A program made the position numbers and the translations under genes. A DNA stretch of 64,000 bases from an uncultured Pseudomonadota bacterium (GTDB lineage Bacteria; Pseudomonadota; Gammaproteobacteria; Steroidobacterales; Steroidobacteraceae), in assembly GCA_903879335.1 (NCBI GenBank), contig CAIRLC010000031.1, forward strand, positions 1-64,000, read 5' to 3'. The notes under the pieces were generated by a model. It searched no databases. It saw nothing but the letters and a program-made list of their open reading frames with translations, and was not told the origin of the DNA. Shown piece after piece: positions 1 through 7,397 of this stretch (positions are counted from its first letter, which is position 1; every line of letters starts with the position of its first letter).

Positions 1-107
1 CCGATGTCGTCTAGGATCAGCACGTCAGGTTTGGCAAGCCGGTCGCGGTACCGCAAGTAGGTACCGGTCGCGCGGGCGAGTGCGAGGTTTTCAAGCCACG
101 TCGTGAC
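1..107 (-). pseudogene. IstB-like transposition helper ATPase, internal fragment (IS21 family)
   Basis: The complement of the first ~107 bases reads in one frame through an ALARATGTYLRYRDRLAK-like stretch followed by the Walker B motif LILDDIG. This is the pattern of IstB helper ATPases of IS21-family elements, just before and at Walker B. Going upstream, similarity to IstB stops near 105: the expected Walker A loop is absent and a different gene scrap begins on the other strand. The piece runs off the left edge, so what lies beyond (the rest of istB, or more decay) is not visible. I read it as an insertion sequence remnant with a broken 5' part. The motif is short, so a related DnaC-type ATPase remains possible. 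Confidence 0.5.
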
Positions 108-300
108 GCTGAGGTATAACGCCGACTTGCCGTGCTGGCAGTCTCTCGTCGAGGCGAGGCAATATCATCCCAAGCTGATTCGCCTTGAGATTGGAAATTT
201 GACCAACGATCACGTGTTAGACGTGTTGTTGACGTCAGCTGAGCGATTGGAAGCCGCGCTTGGACAATCGGATATCGGTGTCGTGGTGATCAGTGCTTGA
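103..300 (+). pseudogene. C-terminal scrap of a DUF5615 (PIN-like toxin) protein
   Basis: The 65-residue reading frame ends in PKLIRLEIGN, a helix rich in E, A and L, and a GVVVIS tail. This is the C-terminal half of DUF5615 proteins, small PIN-nuclease-like presumed toxins, where PK(V/L)I-x-L-x-(L/I)GN follows the KDxDF motif. The N-terminal half with the acidic nuclease residues is missing. Its place is taken by the antisense istB fragment, with the junction near 105-125. The natural reading is a toxin gene broken by an IS21 insertion that later decayed. The GTG at 103 is probably not a real start. The family match is from memory of the motif pattern, so confidence is limited. Confidence 0.42.
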
Positions 301-398
301 TGGCCGACTGCGGATGGGGCGCTCTCGGCCGCATTAATGCGCCTTGTGCAGGAGAGGGTGATTGAGGGATTCGCCCTCTCCCTAACTCCTGAGTAGAT

Positions 399-443
399 TG
401 GTTGGCGGTGCAGGGCTTGAACCTGTGACCCTGCTGTGTGAAG
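399..443 (-). repeat. Duplicated 3' part of tRNA-Val: candidate attachment site
   Basis: These ~45 bases match, with a few substitutions and one gap, the anticodon-loop-to-CCA part of the tRNA-Val gene at 1970-2044, in the same orientation. The central block CAGGGCTTGAACCTGTGACC is identical. The 5' half of the tRNA is absent, so this is not a functional tRNA. A 3' tRNA fragment facing a complete copy is the usual trace of an element that integrated by site-specific recombination into a tRNA gene (attL/attR). The stretch from here to 585 holds no gene I can support. Confidence 0.65.
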
Positions 444-585
444 GGCTCGCCTGAAGCAGGCTTGATGCAAAGGTGAAGCAAATTAGGCACAAATTCAAGC
501 AATTCGCCAGGAAGGACCCGTTTCGCCTGGGGCAGCCGATCGGGCCGCGAAACGAGAGGGCACCAGCGTCCCCGCAGGCCAACCG

Positions 586-915
586 TCACGTATCGCCAGG
601 TTCCCGCATCCAAGCTGGGATATCGCGCTGCCCATGCAGCACACGCCAGACGTCGACGTGGTCGGGGTGCTCGACGTAGAAGACCAGATAGGGATACCGA
701 GTCAGCGGCCAGGAGCGAAGGCCCGGCAGGTTCAACTCATGAGCGTATCGTGGCGAGCCCGCGGCCGGATGCCGGCCGATGTGACGGTACGCGTTCTCCA
801 GGGCGTCGATGAATCCCAGCGCGGCAGCCCCGGCGTCTTCGGCCCTGTAGTACGCGAGTGCGTCCTCGATATCCTGCTGCGCCTGCTCGCGGGGGGCAAC
901 GGGCTTGGTCTTCAC
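586..915 (-). CDS. parE: RelE/ParE-family toxin
   Basis: This 109-residue protein shows the compact RelE/ParE fold signature: an N-terminal helix with QAQQDIEDALAYY, a middle GSPRYAHELNLPGLRSWPLTRYPYLVFY segment (the family's R-x-W-P-(L/V)-x-x-(Y/F)-P-Y-(L/V)-(V/I)-(F/Y)-Y core) and a final DVWRVLHGQRDIPAWM strand. ParE toxins poison DNA gyrase, while RelE relatives cut mRNA at the ribosome. The sequence alone does not decide which, but the partner type favours ParE. The start codon overlaps the stop of the upstream antitoxin gene in an ATGA, so the two are translationally coupled. The pair lies between the tRNA-Val fragment and the tRNA-Val gene, as expected for stabilising cargo of an integrated element. 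Confidence 0.85.
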   Translation of the reverse strand: MKTKPVAPREQAQQDIEDALAYYRAEDAGAAALGFIDALENAYRHIGRHPAAGSPRYAHELNLPGLRSWPLTRYPYLVFYVEHPDHVDVWRVLHGQRDIPAWMREPGDT

Positions 916-1175
916 GACCGGTTGCGTGTCTTGCTCGCCACCTGCGCCGCGCCGCGTACCCGCTCGCGCAAGCCTTCGAAGTAGGCCTCGGTCACCGGCG
1001 CCGTGGGAACTGAAGACGCGCCCGCCAGCAGCAGGTTGCGCAACTGCAGCCGGTCCTGATCACGGCGAATCAGCTCGCGCACGTATTCGCTGCTGGTGCC
1101 ATAGCCACGCTGGCTGACCTGTTCATCCACGAAGGACTTCAAGGTGTCGGGCAGGGAAATGTTCATCGTGCTCAT
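912..1175 (-). CDS. parD: ParD-like ribbon-helix-helix antitoxin
   Basis: This 87-residue protein begins MSTMNISLPDTLKSFVDEQV, the ribbon-helix-helix strand plus first helix of ParD/CopG antitoxins. It continues with RGYGTSSEYVRELIRRDQ, the second helix with the conserved S-E-Y-(V/I)-R. The C-terminal half is the flexible toxin-binding tail. It should neutralise the downstream ParE and repress its own promoter as a dimer or oligomer. The promoter found just upstream places the likely transcription start at or next to the ATG at 1175. Either the mRNA is leaderless, or translation starts at the second ATG (1166) behind a very short leader. Confidence 0.85.
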   Translation of the reverse strand: MSTMNISLPDTLKSFVDEQVSQRGYGTSSEYVRELIRRDQDRLQLRNLLLAGASSVPTAPVTEAYFEGLRERVRGAAQVASKTRNRS

Positions 1176-1181
1176 ACCGAC

Positions 1182-1210
1182 AGACTAGATGGTTTGGCAA
1201 AATTTGGCAA
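1182..1210 (-). promoter_or_regulatory. parDE promoter with direct-repeat operator
   Basis: On the minus strand a -35 TTGCCA (1205-1210) and a -10 TAGTCT (1182-1187) are 17 nt apart, directly in front of parD. Two direct repeats TTTGGCAA on the plus strand (1193-1200 and 1203-1210, period 10 nt) overlap the -35 and the spacer. Ribbon-helix-helix repressors usually bind such short tandem sites spaced by about one helical turn, so autoregulation by ParD is a fair inference. Confidence 0.5.
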
Positions 1211-1895
1211 TCCCGTCCCGCAGAGGTGCCCCATCAGACGCGAGGGAGGTGAGGGTTCCCGATGCCGCCCGCGGGAGAAAGCATCCTGGCGTTGCCCCCG
1301 TTACGCCGGACAGGTCGCGGGTTGAAATCATGTATGTCGCACGCGTGTCTGAGCCCCCCGCCTTGGGCGCATTGACCTATGTCTACCCTGCCATTGAAAC
1401 AGCGGGAGCAGTGGAGTTACCTAAGCCCGGCGGCGGACGGCTATTGCATGGAGCCATAGCGCCCTCTTCAATGACGAAAGCTTCAGTGATCTGACCTGTG
1501 AAGAAACCGGAGGGTCATTTCAGAATCACACCGATGGACTATGAGCGCCAAGGTCAGTTAGCTAAAGGTGATTTCCACTGAACCGGGTGCAGCCCACGTC
1601 GAGGTATCTCTTGGTACTAAAGAAACAGAGGTTGGATCCCGCTCTCGGTGCCGGAATGGCTGCTGGCGATCCTTCGGCCAGCTTGTCCGATTGGTAATTG
1701 CTCTAGCGACCGAACGCCGTTATCGCAGTACGTTTGCTCAAGATGCAATCTGGTAACCAACAGTGGCCTTGTCAGGTCGTTCTAGAAACAACCTGATGTC
1801 GTAGCAGTGAGCTGCTGATGGAGCCAGCTATCAGGGTACTGTCGTGAGCAGGTAGGGCATTGACTGAGCCCAAATCGCCCTGCGGAAAAACCGAT
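1211..1895. other. No supported gene; probable decayed element DNA
   Basis: About 700 bases without a convincing gene on either strand. The open frames here are short, lack recognisable motifs and have no ribosome binding sites. Given its place between the toxin-antitoxin pair and the tRNA-Val attachment site, it is most likely residue of the integrated element. I see no terminal inverted repeats or complete insertion sequence. Confidence 0.5.
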
Positions 1896-1916
1896 TTTTC
1901 ACACGGTTTTCACACG
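1896..1916. repeat. Tandem TTTTCACACG repeats beside tRNA-Val
   Basis: TTTTCACACG occurs at 1896-1905 and again at 1907-1916, a period of 11 nt, about 55 bases from the 3' end of tRNA-Val. Short direct repeats at helical spacing near an attachment site are typical of the arm-type sites bound by tyrosine integrases. Similar 11-nt-period repeats occur beside the other integration site in this window (18137-18155). The function is inferred. Confidence 0.4.
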
Positions 1917-1969
1917 AAATGTTTTGGTGTTTCTATATCTCCCTAAGTACTTAAATTCCTTAGGGTATT

Positions 1970-2044
1970 TGGTGGGCGGTACAGGGCTTGAACCTGTGAC
2001 CCCTGCCGTGTGAAAGCAGTGCTCTACCGCTGAGCTAACCGCCC
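1970..2044 (-). tRNA. tRNA-Val (anticodon CAC)
   Basis: The complement folds as a full cloverleaf of 75 nt. The acceptor GGGCGGT pairs with ACCGCCC, the D stem is GCTC/GAGC, the anticodon stem is CTGCT/GGCAG with loop TTCACAC (anticodon CAC), and the T stem carries the loop TTCAAGC. The CCA end is encoded (1970-1972). It reads GUG codons. The gene serves as integration target: a copy of its 3' part lies at 399-443. Confidence 0.95.
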
Positions 2045-2066
2045 GCCATGTGCGGAGAAGCCCGCG

Positions 2067-2095
2067 AGTTTACGGATCTTCGATCTCAACCGCAA
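2067..2095 (-). promoter_or_regulatory. Candidate promoter for tRNA-Val
   Basis: On the minus strand TTGCGG (2090-2095) and TAAACT (2067-2072) are separated by 17 nt. A GC-rich discriminator follows, ahead of the tRNA 5' end at 2044, as is common for stringently controlled tRNA promoters. The -35 is only a partial match. Confidence 0.4.
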
Positions 2096-2172
2096 TCACT
2101 GTGTGCAGGGTCACGATCCACGGCCGTAGCGGGTCTGGTAAAGTCTTCTCCCCTTTTGAATTGAGCCTCACC

Positions 2173-3573
2173 GTGACCGTCAGAACCCGTTTTGCCCCAA
2201 GTCCTACCGGCATGCTGCATATTGGCGGCGTACGGACCGCTCTATTTTCTTGGCTGTATGCCCGGCGCCATGGGGGCGAATTCATCCTACGCGTTGAGGA
2301 TACCGATCGAGAACGGTCAACCGATGAGGCTGTCCAAGTCATATTAGACGGCATGGAATGGCTCGGACTCACACCTGACGAGGGTCCGTTCTATCAGACC
2401 AAACGATACGACCGTTATCACGAGGTGATTGGTCACTTTCTTGCCGCCGGTCACGCTTATCACTGCTATTGCTCAAAGGCAGAGCTGGATGACATGCGGG
2501 CGCAGCAGATGGCCCGTAAGGAAAAGCCGCGTTACGACGGTCGCTGCCGTCATCGCCCCGCACCGCTGGAGGGCGTGACGCCGGTCGTGCGTTTTCGCAA
2601 TCCGGATGAGGGACAGGTCGTCGTGAATGATGTCGTGCACGGGCCGATCGTGTTCGACAGTCAGGAGCTCGATGATCTGATCATTCTGCGCTCCGACGGT
2701 AATCCGACCTACAATTTCTGCGTGGCGGTCGATGACTGGGATATGGGCATCACCCACGTGATCCGCGGCGACGATCACATCAATAACACGCCGCGCCAGA
2801 TCAACATGCTACGCGCCATGGGCGCTACGCCACCGGTGTATGCGCATCTACCCATGATTTTAGGTCCGGATGGCACCAAGCTGTCGAAGCGCCACGGCGC
2901 GGTGAGCGTGCTCGAATATAAGAACGCGGGTTTCCTGCCGGAAGCGCTGCTCAATTATCTGGGACGCCTGGGCTGGTCGCACGGCGATCAAGAACTCTTC
3001 AGCATCGACGAGTTGATTCAGTTCTTCGATCTGGATGCCGTGAACAAGTCCGCATCGGCGCTCAACCCAGACAAGCTGGCGTGGACCAACCAACAGCACA
3101 TGATGCGGCGCAGCGGCAGTGAACTCGCGCCACGGCTGGCCACAGTGCTGGCGGAGCGGGGCGTATCGGTGGGTGCGATGGATCTGGCGGCGATTGCTGA
3201 TTGCCTTAAGGAGCGTGCCAAGACTTTGGTCGAGATGGCCGACGGTGCCGCCTTCTTCTTCGCGGATCCAACAACCTATGATGCGAAGGCTGCGGCGAAG
3301 AACCTGAATGCTGAAACTGCTCCGGTACTCGTTGAGGCTCGATCGGCGCTGGCCGCGTTGGAGGAGCCTTGGACGGCGGCTTCGGTACACGGGGTTTTGG
3401 ATGCACTCGTGGCCAAGCTCGGCGTGGGCTTGGGTAAGGTGGCGCAGCCGCTACGCGTGTCGGTGGCCGGAAGCGGCGTGTCGCCGCCGATCGACGCGAC
3501 GCTTGCGATTTTGGGTGCGGAGGCGACCCTGCGGCGCATCGATCGCGCGATTGGTTTTGCCGTCACGAATTAG
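2173..3573 (+). CDS. gltX: Glutamate--tRNA ligase
   Basis: Charges tRNA-Glu with glutamate in the cytoplasm (class I aminoacyl-tRNA synthetase). The N-terminus TVRTRFAPSPTGMLHIGG contains the HIGH-type motif, and DGTKLSKRHG near residue 240 is the KMSKS-type loop that binds ATP. A CYC and H cluster near residues 100-125 resembles the zinc-binding insert. I start at GTG 2173, which gives 466 residues, the family's usual length. The frame stays open upstream, but that part has no family similarity and covers the promoter region. The next genes are tRNA-Ala and tRNA-Glu, so the enzyme sits beside its own substrate. Confidence 0.96.
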   Translation: MTVRTRFAPSPTGMLHIGGVRTALFSWLYARRHGGEFILRVEDTDRERSTDEAVQVILDGMEWLGLTPDEGPFYQTKRYDRYHEVIGHFLAAGHAYHCYCSKAELDDMRAQQMARKEKPRYDGRCRHRPAPLEGVTPVVRFRNPDEGQVVVNDVVHGPIVFDSQELDDLIILRSDGNPTYNFCVAVDDWDMGITHVIRGDDHINNTPRQINMLRAMGATPPVYAHLPMILGPDGTKLSKRHGAVSVLEYKNAGFLPEALLNYLGRLGWSHGDQELFSIDELIQFFDLDAVNKSASALNPDKLAWTNQQHMMRRSGSELAPRLATVLAERGVSVGAMDLAAIADCLKERAKTLVEMADGAAFFFADPTTYDAKAAAKNLNAETAPVLVEARSALAALEEPWTAASVHGVLDALVAKLGVGLGKVAQPLRVSVAGSGVSPPIDATLAILGAEATLRRIDRAIGFAVTN

Positions 3574-3586
3574 TTGCGTCGGGTAA

Positions 3587-3616
3587 TTGACAGGAGGCTC
3601 GGATCCGATCAAGATT
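3587..3616 (+). promoter_or_regulatory. Candidate promoter for tRNA-Ala/tRNA-Glu
   Basis: A perfect -35 TTGACA (3587-3592) is followed after 18 nt by the weak -10 AAGATT (3611-3616) and a GC-rich discriminator, 15 nt before tRNA-Ala. The -35 is strong and the -10 is the doubtful part. Confidence 0.4.
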
Positions 3617-3631
3617 CGCGGCCTCTCGCGT

Positions 3632-3707
<76 letters not shown>

Positions 3708-3735
3708 CGTTTAGAGAGACATTGCTGGTTGCCTC

Positions 3736-3811
3736 GTCCCCATCGTCTAGAGGCCTAGGACACGACCCTTTCACGGTTGTAACAGGGGTTCGAATCCCCT
3801 TGGGGACGCCA
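3736..3811 (+). tRNA. tRNA-Glu (anticodon TTC)
   Basis: A 76-nt cloverleaf. The acceptor GTCCCCA pairs with TGGGGAC, the anticodon stem is CGACC/GGTTG with loop CTTTCAC (anticodon TTC), and the T loop is TTCGAAT. The gene ends in GCCA. It is the substrate of the gltX product encoded just upstream. Confidence 0.95.
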
Positions 3812-3903
3812 CTCCGTGGCGTACACGGACGCCATTTAGGCGTCTAATTGTGTAGAGTGCTTGCGGCCGGGAGAGTGTCGCTCCCAAGACTGCGGTGTTA
3901 CTC

Positions 3904-5073
3904 ATGACGAAGATGACCGTTCCGCTGCTCGACTTGCGTCGTCAGTACCACACATTCAAATCGGATGTTTTGCCGGTACTTGAGCGGGTCTGCGAAAGCC
4001 AGATGTTCATTCTAGGCCCCGAGGTGTCTCGTCTCGAGGTGGCAATCGCCGCGTATTGCCATTCGGATCATGGCATCGGCGTGTCGTCCGGTACCGATGC
4101 CTTGTTACTGGCACTCATGGGCTTGGATATCGGCCCTGGAGACGCCGTCGTGACGTCGCCGTATACGTTTTTCGCCACTGGCGGAACGATTGCGCGCACC
4201 GGTGCCCGTCCTATTTATCTCGACATCGATCCGGTCAGTTTCAATCTCTGCCCAGTCATACTCGCCCGCTACTTGGCCGAATCGTGCGATCAGCGTGACG
4301 GCGCCTTGTTTGATCGAGTCAGTGGTGCGCGCGTGCGGGCCATCATGCCAGTCCATCTATACGGACAAATGGCGGACATGGATCCGATCATGGACTTGGC
4401 CAAGCAGTATGGTCTCGCGGTCGTCGAAGACGCAGCGCAGGCGATAGGTGCGGAGTACGGTGGCCGCCGAGCGGGCAGCATCGGCGACATTGGGTGCTTT
4501 TCGTTCTTTCCCACCAAGAATCTCGGTGCCTTTGGAGACGCGGGCCTTGTGACCGCTCGAGATGCCGAACTGGCTGAGCGCCTGCGGGTCATGCGCGTTC
4601 ATGGCGGTAAGCCCAAGTATTACCACGCGCTGATCGGCGGCAACTTCCGCATCGACGAGCTGCAGGCAGCCGTTTTGAACGTGAAACTGCCGCTGCTCGA
4701 GTCTTGGAGCGAGGGACGTCGCCGCAACGCGGTGCGTTACGGTGAGCTTTTTGCGGCTGCCGGACTGACTGACACTATAGGACTACCGGTGGCTTTGGCC
4801 GGGCGCCGTCACATTTACAATCAGTACGTGGTGCGGGTTCCTGACCGTGATCGCCTGCGGACGTTCCTGGCACAGGAAGGTATCGGGACGGAGATTTACT
4901 ACCCGGTATCGCTGCATCAGCAGGCGTGCTTTGCATACCTGGGTTATCAGACCGGTGATTGTCGGGAGTCGGAGCGGGCAGCAGCTGAAACAGTGGCGCT
5001 GCCGATCTTTGCGGAACTTGAGGCTGCCGAGATTGAATATGTAGTCGATGCGATCCGCCGCTTCTACGCCTGA
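3904..5073 (+). CDS. DegT/DnrJ/EryC1-family PLP aminotransferase
   Basis: A 389-residue PLP enzyme of the sugar-aminotransferase (AHBA synthase) superfamily. Members usually move an amino group onto a keto-sugar nucleotide for surface glycans. Landmarks are VPLLDLRRQY at the N-terminus, SSGTDALLLAL (cofactor phosphate binding), VVEDAAQAIGAEY, and FSFFPTKNLGAFGDAG, which carries the lysine that holds PLP. GGNFRIDELQAA is also typical. The start may be ATG 3904 or ATG 3913, and neither has a clear ribosome site. A flippase-like membrane protein follows after 6 nt, so the pair may serve a cell-envelope glycan or lipid. No sugar-nucleotide dehydratase is nearby, so the substrate is unknown. Confidence 0.88.
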   Translation: MTKMTVPLLDLRRQYHTFKSDVLPVLERVCESQMFILGPEVSRLEVAIAAYCHSDHGIGVSSGTDALLLALMGLDIGPGDAVVTSPYTFFATGGTIARTGARPIYLDIDPVSFNLCPVILARYLAESCDQRDGALFDRVSGARVRAIMPVHLYGQMADMDPIMDLAKQYGLAVVEDAAQAIGAEYGGRRAGSIGDIGCFSFFPTKNLGAFGDAGLVTARDAELAERLRVMRVHGGKPKYYHALIGGNFRIDELQAAVLNVKLPLLESWSEGRRRNAVRYGELFAAAGLTDTIGLPVALAGRRHIYNQYVVRVPDRDRLRTFLAQEGIGTEIYYPVSLHQQACFAYLGYQTGDCRESERAAAETVALPIFAELEAAEIEYVVDAIRRFYA

Positions 5074-5079
5074 TCGTTT

Positions 5080-6054
5080 ATGAAGGCCGTGCTGTCGCGT
5101 GTCCTCGGCCTACTCGTGGGTATCGCCATCGGTGGTGTGCTGCTGACCTTGGCGTTTCGGAATACCGACTGGGCCAGCGTGAGCGCGGCATTGCGGGCTG
5201 GCAACTGGGGCTGGCCTGCGCTGGGTGTGCTGTGCGGGACCACGCTCTTCGTGGTCGCCAAAGCGGTTCGTTGGCGTTGGCTGTTGGGTGCTGATCAAGT
5301 CCTGACGATTGCGGAACTGGTACGACCCGTCACCGCTGGGCTTGCGTTAAACGCGCTGATACCGCACGCCGGTGAATTTGTTCGAGCGTTTTCCCTGAAT
5401 CGACGCCGGGGTTTCGTGGCGTCCGCGGTGCTGTCGTCCATTGTGGCCGAGCGTGTGTTTGATCTCTTCGCGGTGCTGTTGCTCGCGGCGTGCGCCCTGG
5501 CCCTTGTACCCGTTCCTGAGGCGGTGGCAGCGGCTGTACGTTCGATCGGGTTCGTCGCCATCGTCGGCTCCGTGGGCATTGTTGCGATACTCGCGTGGCC
5601 CAAGCCTTTTTACCGGTTGGCCGAGGTGGTGGTTCGCCCCTTGCCTGATCGACTTGCACACGCACTACTGCGCGAGGTCAATGCGGCCATTGCCGGTTTT
5701 AGGCCAGTACGCTCATTGAGGACCAGTGCCTTCGTGCTCGTCTGGTCTTTGGTGCAGTGGCTTGCCATCGCACTGTGTGCCGGATGCTCGGCGTGGGTCA
5801 TCGGTGACGCCGTGGGCGTCGGTGGCTCGTTACTGGTTGTCGTTGGGATCGTCGTGGCCTTTCTACTGCCCAATGCGCCCGGTTATGCAGGTTCTGCGCA
5901 GTTAGCGTTTCTGCTTGCGCTCGGTGCGAGTGGTGTGACTCCCTCGCACGCGCTTGCTGCCTCCGTCGTGTATCAATTGCTGATGATTTTGCCGGTAGTT
6001 CTACTCGGTCTGTATTGGCTGCGTGGCAGTTTTAGTCCGACGATCGAGACTTAA
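5080..6054 (+). CDS. Lysylphosphatidylglycerol synthase-type (UPF0104) integral membrane protein
   Basis: A 324-residue protein with about eight hydrophobic segments in the pattern of the LPG synthase transmembrane/UPF0104 family. It has an N-terminal TM helix, RW(R/L)LLG after the second, GLALNALIPHAGEFVRAF (the family's polar re-entrant motif) and VAERVFDLFAV. Relatives act as lipid or lipid-linked sugar flippases, or are uncharacterised. There is no cytosolic aminoacyl-transferase domain, so it is not a complete MprF. It starts 6 nt after the aminotransferase, so cotranscription is very likely. Its 3' end overlaps the convergent response regulator gene by 23 nt. Confidence 0.8.
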   Translation: MKAVLSRVLGLLVGIAIGGVLLTLAFRNTDWASVSAALRAGNWGWPALGVLCGTTLFVVAKAVRWRWLLGADQVLTIAELVRPVTAGLALNALIPHAGEFVRAFSLNRRRGFVASAVLSSIVAERVFDLFAVLLLAACALALVPVPEAVAAAVRSIGFVAIVGSVGIVAILAWPKPFYRLAEVVVRPLPDRLAHALLREVNAAIAGFRPVRSLRTSAFVLVWSLVQWLAIALCAGCSAWVIGDAVGVGGSLLVVVGIVVAFLLPNAPGYAGSAQLAFLLALGASGVTPSHALAASVVYQLLMILPVVLLGLYWLRGSFSPTIET

Positions 6055-7381
6055 AGTCCTCTGGCGACAGTTGGTGCCGGTTCAGCAATTTGTAGAAATC
6101 CGTACGGTTTCGCTTCGCCAAGCGCGCCGCTTGGCTGACATTGCCACCCGTAATTTGCAGCAGTTGTACGAGATAATTACGCGTGAATTCTTCACGCGCA
6201 TCATCGTAGGAGGGCAGGGCGCTCGCCCCTTCGCCAACGGCGCTTTTCGCGATTTCACGACTGATCACCGGTGATGGTGTGAGCGCTGCGTTTTGTCGCA
6301 CCACGGTTTCCAGTTGCCGCACGTTGCCTGGCCATTCGGCGGTGGCCAGAAACTCAATGGCATCCGGTGCGTAACTGAGGCGCCGACCCATTGGATCCTG
6401 TACGAGCTCAAGGAAATGGGCGACCAGCAGCGGTATGTCCTCCCGATGCCGCGCGAGTGTCGGTACTTCAATCTGCAGCGTATTCAGAAGATATAAGAGG
6501 TCTTCGCGGAATAAGCCTTGGGCCACTAGATGCGCTAAGTCCGAACGACTCGTTGCGATCACACGGGCATCGAAATGGGTGCCCTGACCATTGGCTTCAT
6601 CCGGCAAGCGATGGTCGGCGAGCGCACGGGCCAAACGGGCCTGCACCGACAGCGGTAGGTCGGCGACCTCATCCAAGACGAGTGTCCCACCATTGGCCGC
6701 GTTGACGAGACCGCGGCCGCCCGATTCGATCGTCCCGAACAGGTCATGCTCGATATCGCTACCGGTAAATTCAGCACAGGCCGCAATGACTAGGGGGCCA
6801 TCACGGCGACTACTGGCCGCATGGATGGCGGCCGCAAAAGCTTTCTTGCCCGTGCCGGCTTCACCCGTAATCAACACTCGAGCATCACTCGCCGCTGCCA
6901 TCTGCGCTTGGCCTAAGCGCTGCTCGATCACTGGCGAGCGGGTGACGATGCCGGCGCGCCACGCTTCATCGATGGCGGCAAACCCCGAGACTTTCAGGGC
7001 CTTTTGGACTTGGTCCAACAGTTGCTGTTTTTCAACCGGCTTGGTCAAGAAGCTGAAGGCGCCGCTTTGCGTGGCGCGCACCGCGTCTGGGATGCTGCCA
7101 TGTGCGGTCAGCAGAATGACTTTAAGACCCGGGCGTCGGATCTGGATTTCTTCCAGCAAGGCGATGCCGTCCATACGATCCATGCGTAGGTCAGTGACGA
7201 CGAGGTCCGGTCGGAATTGATCGAGTTGGGCTAGGGCGTCGTGCCCATTACTGACCGGCAAGACTTCGTAGTTTTCTGAGCGCAGTCGGATAGACAGTAG
7301 GCGGAGTAGTCCTGGGTCATCATCGACGGCCAATATTCGTGGCGGACGCTTTTGCTTCGCTTTGCGGGTATATAAGGCCAC
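6032..7381 (-). CDS. glrR: GlrR/QseF-type response regulator with degenerate AAA+ domain
   Basis: A 449-residue, three-domain protein: receiver (residues ~14-130, phospho-acceptor D64 in VVTDLRM, switch lysine in TKPVE), AAA+ domain (~150-370) and a Fis-type DNA-binding helix-turn-helix (~410-440). The domain order and the upstream kinase and lipoprotein match GlrK-QseG-GlrR. The AAA+ domain is altered. Walker A (TGEAGTGKK) and a Walker B-like TLVLDE remain, but between LFG (214-216) and GGT (231-233) there are only 14 residues and no GAFTGA motif. The usual FREDLYYRLN reads FREDLLYLLN. GAFTGA contacts sigma-54, so this protein probably cannot remodel sigma-54 polymerase. It may act at sigma-70 promoters or as a repressor. 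Confidence 0.85.
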   Translation of the reverse strand: MALYTRKAKQKRPPRILAVDDDPGLLRLLSIRLRSENYEVLPVSNGHDALAQLDQFRPDLVVTDLRMDRMDGIALLEEIQIRRPGLKVILLTAHGSIPDAVRATQSGAFSFLTKPVEKQQLLDQVQKALKVSGFAAIDEAWRAGIVTRSPVIEQRLGQAQMAAASDARVLITGEAGTGKKAFAAAIHAASSRRDGPLVIAACAEFTGSDIEHDLFGTIESGGRGLVNAANGGTLVLDEVADLPLSVQARLARALADHRLPDEANGQGTHFDARVIATSRSDLAHLVAQGLFREDLLYLLNTLQIEVPTLARHREDIPLLVAHFLELVQDPMGRRLSYAPDAIEFLATAEWPGNVRQLETVVRQNAALTPSPVISREIAKSAVGEGASALPSYDDAREEFTRNYLVQLLQITGGNVSQAARLAKRNRTDFYKLLNRHQLSPEDFKSRSSD

Positions 7382-7397
7382 GGTGTCCTCTTCAATA

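Noticed and set aside
1189-1494. A 101-codon open frame downstream of the parDE promoter
   Set aside because: No motif, no ribosome site, composition not protein-like; kept only as part of the empty region.
2050-2172. N-terminal extension of gltX by 41 codons
   Set aside because: Not similar to glutamyl-tRNA synthetases and overlaps the tRNA-Val promoter region; family length fits GTG 2173.
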